A stretch of 7,090 nucleotides of DNA from Rhodobiaceae bacterium UBA6963 (GTDB lineage: Bacteria > Pseudomonadota > Alphaproteobacteria > RS24): the NCBI GenBank assembly GCA_002450335.1, contig DJZB01000012.1, positions 4,024-11,113 of the forward strand, given 5' to 3'. Of the stretch, positions 5,505-7,090 are shown piece after piece. The position numbers were made by a program, and so were the translations under genes. The notes beneath the pieces were generated by a model, which was not told the origin of the DNA, made no database searches, and saw nothing but the letters and a program-made list of their open reading frames with translations. The stretch's first letter is position 1. Each line of letters starts with the position of its first letter.

Positions 5505-6515
5505 CTATTTCCAGGCTAGAGTTCGTTGAACGGCATCTGCGATTTTGCCCGGAGACGGCAGATAGGCCTTTTCAAGTTCTCGTGCAAAAGGCACGGGTGT
5601 GTGCGGCGATGTGACCATTTCTGGCGGCGCCTTCAAGCTCGCATAAGCTTTGTTAGTGACCAGCGATACAATATCGGTAGCCAACCCGCAACGCGGGGGC
5701 GACTCGTCAACAACGACCAAACGACCGGTATTTTCGACTGAGTCCAAAATAGCCTCTTCATCTAACGGACTGGTGGTCCGTAAATCAATGACATCACAGC
5801 CTATACCTTGCTCGGCAAGTCCTTGAGCAGCTTTTGTTGCGAATTTAACCATCAGACCTGCGGCAACAATGGTGACATCCTCGCCGGCATGAGCCAATCG
5901 TGCATGACCAAAAGGAATAGTATAGTCACCTTCAGGCACTTCGCCTTTTTCGGCATAAAGAGCTTTGTGTTCCAGAAAGATAACCGGATCTTGATCCCGA
6001 ATAGCTGTTGTCAAAAGTCCTTTAGCATCAGCCGGCGTTGACGGCATGACAATTTTCAGCCCCGGCATGGAAGTCAGAATACCGTGCGGCGCCTGACTGT
6101 GCTGAGCGGCAGCGTTCAACCCGGCACCGTAAATCATCCGCACCACTGCCGGACACTCGGTTTTACCGCCAAACATGTAGCGGAATTTTGCCATCTGGTT
6201 CCAAATCTGATCCATACAAACGCCCAAAAAGTCGGCGAACATAATTTCCGCGACAGGGCGCTTACCCGTCAGACCAAGGCCCCCGGCAGCACCGATAATC
6301 GCACTTTCAGAAATCGGCGTATCAATGACGCGATCTCCACCAAACCTATCATAAAGACCGGTAGACGTTCCCCAGATACCACCGATTGCCTCGGGGCCAC
6401 CTTCTGTTCCCATACCACCTACAATGTCCTCCCCAAGAACGACGACATTCTCATCCCGTTCCATTTCAGCGAACAGAGTTTGTAAAATTGCTTCACGCAG
6501 CATTAATTCAGCCAT
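5505..6515 (-). CDS. acoB: Acetoin dehydrogenase-type E1 beta subunit (thiamine-diphosphate dependent)
   Basis: A complete 336-residue E1 beta subunit, of usual length. It supplies the pyrimidine-binding side of the thiamine diphosphate site in the alpha2beta2 E1 component. Visible are the N-terminal segment ending VVLGED (25-30), DTPISE (65-70) whose Glu70 corresponds to the catalytic glutamate contacting the cofactor's aminopyrimidine, the MFADFLGVCMDQI region (92-104), AAQHSQ (136-141) with the conserved His139, and the transketolase C-terminal domain containing VIDLRTTSPLDE (242-253) and PHTPVPF (304-310). From my knowledge of the families, the C-terminal half and the FRYMFGGK stretch look more like acetoin dehydrogenase AcoB than like pyruvate dehydrogenase E1 beta. 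Use of pyruvate or a branched 2-oxo acid is not excluded. AAGGGA (6523-6528) stands seven bases before the ATG, overlapping the end of the E1 alpha region. Confidence 0.93.
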   Translation of the reverse strand: MAELMLREAILQTLFAEMERDENVVVLGEDIVGGMGTEGGPEAIGGIWGTSTGLYDRFGGDRVIDTPISESAIIGAAGGLGLTGKRPVAEIMFADFLGVCMDQIWNQMAKFRYMFGGKTECPAVVRMIYGAGLNAAAQHSQAPHGILTSMPGLKIVMPSTPADAKGLLTTAIRDQDPVIFLEHKALYAEKGEVPEGDYTIPFGHARLAHAGEDVTIVAAGLMVKFATKAAQGLAEQGIGCDVIDLRTTSPLDEEAILDSVENTGRLVVVDESPPRCGLATDIVSLVTNKAYASLKAPPEMVTSPHTPVPFARELEKAYLPSPGKIADAVQRTLAWK

Positions 6516-6522
6516 CTGCTTG

Positions 6523-6528
6523 TCCCTT
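6523..6528 (-). promoter_or_regulatory. Ribosome binding site of the E1 beta gene
   Basis: AAGGGA on the minus strand lies in the 14-base gap after the E1 alpha stop, 7 bases before the ATG at 6515. It supports this start over the internal ATG four codons further in. Confidence 0.6.
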
Positions 6529-6529
6529 C

Positions 6530-7090
6530 TTAGATATAGTCAATATAGACATCGGTAAGCACATCATCAGCCGTAGGCGGCGCAGCAGCCCGTGACTCTT
6601 CGACCGATTTGTCAATCAGGTCTGAGACTTCTTTATCAATGGCGTCCAAATCTTTTTTGCTGACGAGCTTGTTCTTCGCCGCATGCTCTCTGAATATCTT
6701 GATGCTATCGCGCTCTTCTCTGAGGCGTGCAATCTCACCTTCGCCGCGATAGTTTTGCGGATCGCCCTCAAAGTGACCAAAGAATCTTTCCGTATCAAAC
6801 TCGACAGCTGCCGGACCTTTTCCGGCGCGAACATGGTCAACAACTTCACCCATAGTTTCATAGACTTTAAAAAAGTCACACCCGTCAACGCGCCAAGCTT
6901 TCATGCCAAAACTTTCAGCACGGCTCGCAATATCCTTACTGCCGACAGCATAGGCCACGCCGGTGTGCTCTGAATAATGATTATTCTCAAACGCAAAAAT
7001 TGCGGGTGCATTGGTCACAACAGCCAAATTCATGGCCTCAAAAGTTGTGCCTTGGTTACACGCACCGTCACCGGAGAAAGCGACAGCCAA
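6530..7090 (-). CDS. acoA: Acetoin/2-oxo acid dehydrogenase E1 alpha subunit, C-terminal part
   Basis: The 186 C-terminal residues of a thiamine-diphosphate-dependent E1 alpha subunit; the N-terminal part lies beyond the right edge. The first residue in the window is an internal leucine (codon TTG), not a start. The cofactor motif is present: GDGACNQG at fragment residues 7-14 with the magnesium-binding aspartate (residue 8), ending at FENNHY (34-39). RFFGHFEGD (102-110) carries the conserved histidine of the R-x-x-G-H-x-x-x-D loop near the active site. The tail (about 120-180) is the helical region usual in this family and ends with DVLTDVYIDYI. It is followed after 14 bases by E1 beta and then E2, so the three form an operon and a complex. 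Family membership is clear; the acoA assignment rests mainly on the AcoB-like partner. The promoter is outside the window. Confidence 0.92.
   Translation of the reverse strand: MAVAFSGDGACNQGTTFEAMNLAVVTNAPAIFAFENNHYSEHTGVAYAVGSKDIASRAESFGMKAWRVDGCDFFKVYETMGEVVDHVRAGKGPAAVEFDTERFFGHFEGDPQNYRGEGEIARLREERDSIKIFREHAAKNKLVSKKDLDAIDKEVSDLIDKSVEESRAAAPPTADDVLTDVYIDYI

Noticed and set aside
6084..6485. Open frame of 133 codons on the plus strand
   Set aside because: Antisense to the conserved N-terminal half of E1 beta; no motif, no ribosome binding site.
7088..7090. Apparent start codon of the E1 alpha fragment
   Set aside because: The codon is TTG within a conserved strand just before the GDG motif; it is an internal leucine and the gene continues past the edge.
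1..7090. tRNA genes, CRISPR arrays, insertion sequences, riboswitches
   Set aside because: No cloverleaf, regularly spaced repeats, transposase motifs or long structured leaders were recognised on either strand.

Overview
The window reads as part of a bacterial chromosome, most likely from an alphaproteobacterium with intermediate GC content. That assignment is an inference from protein style (CurA-like reductases, an acetoin-type E1 beta) and the mildly AT-leaning codon use; no rRNA or marker gene is present to confirm it. Coding density is high. There are eight protein genes, two of them cut by the window edges, and no gap between genes exceeds about 150 bases. I see no tRNA, rRNA, CRISPR array, insertion sequence or phage gene.

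Left part (1-3138): three zinc-independent medium-chain dehydrogenase/reductase (MDR) genes of the CurA / prostaglandin-reductase type lie close together. The first (minus) is cut by the left edge. The second (plus) diverges from it and is followed after a short gap by a short-chain dehydrogenase (SDR). The third (minus) converges on the SDR. Two dyad symmetries sit exactly on the stop codons of the second and third MDR genes.

Middle (3139-4032): a small antibiotic-biosynthesis-monooxygenase (ABM) domain protein lies just upstream of the third MDR gene on the minus strand, and the two probably share a transcript. Divergent from it is a small NTF2/SnoaL-like protein with a strong ribosome binding site. 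The two minus-strand leaders (upstream of the first MDR and upstream of the ABM gene) share a 13-of-16 sequence match ending in the same possible -35 hexamer, each followed 16 bases on by a -10-like hexamer.

Right part (4056-7090, minus strand): an operon for a 2-oxo-acid dehydrogenase-type complex in the order E1 alpha (N-terminus outside the window), E1 beta, E2, with gaps of 12-14 bases. E1 beta strongly resembles acetoin dehydrogenase AcoB as I know it. The E2 has one lipoyl domain, two intact E3-binding domains in tandem and a classical acyltransferase domain. No E3 gene is visible.

Taken together the window looks like a catabolic neighbourhood. NAD(P)-dependent alcohol/ketone and enone redox enzymes, a possible cofactor-free monooxygenase and a possible isomerase/cyclase-fold protein stand beside a thiamine-diphosphate complex that would cleave an acetoin-like or 2-oxo-acid substrate to acyl-CoA. 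That the redox genes feed the complex is a hypothesis from position only; the substrate cannot be read from the sequence. I do not see a clearly unprecedented system here.
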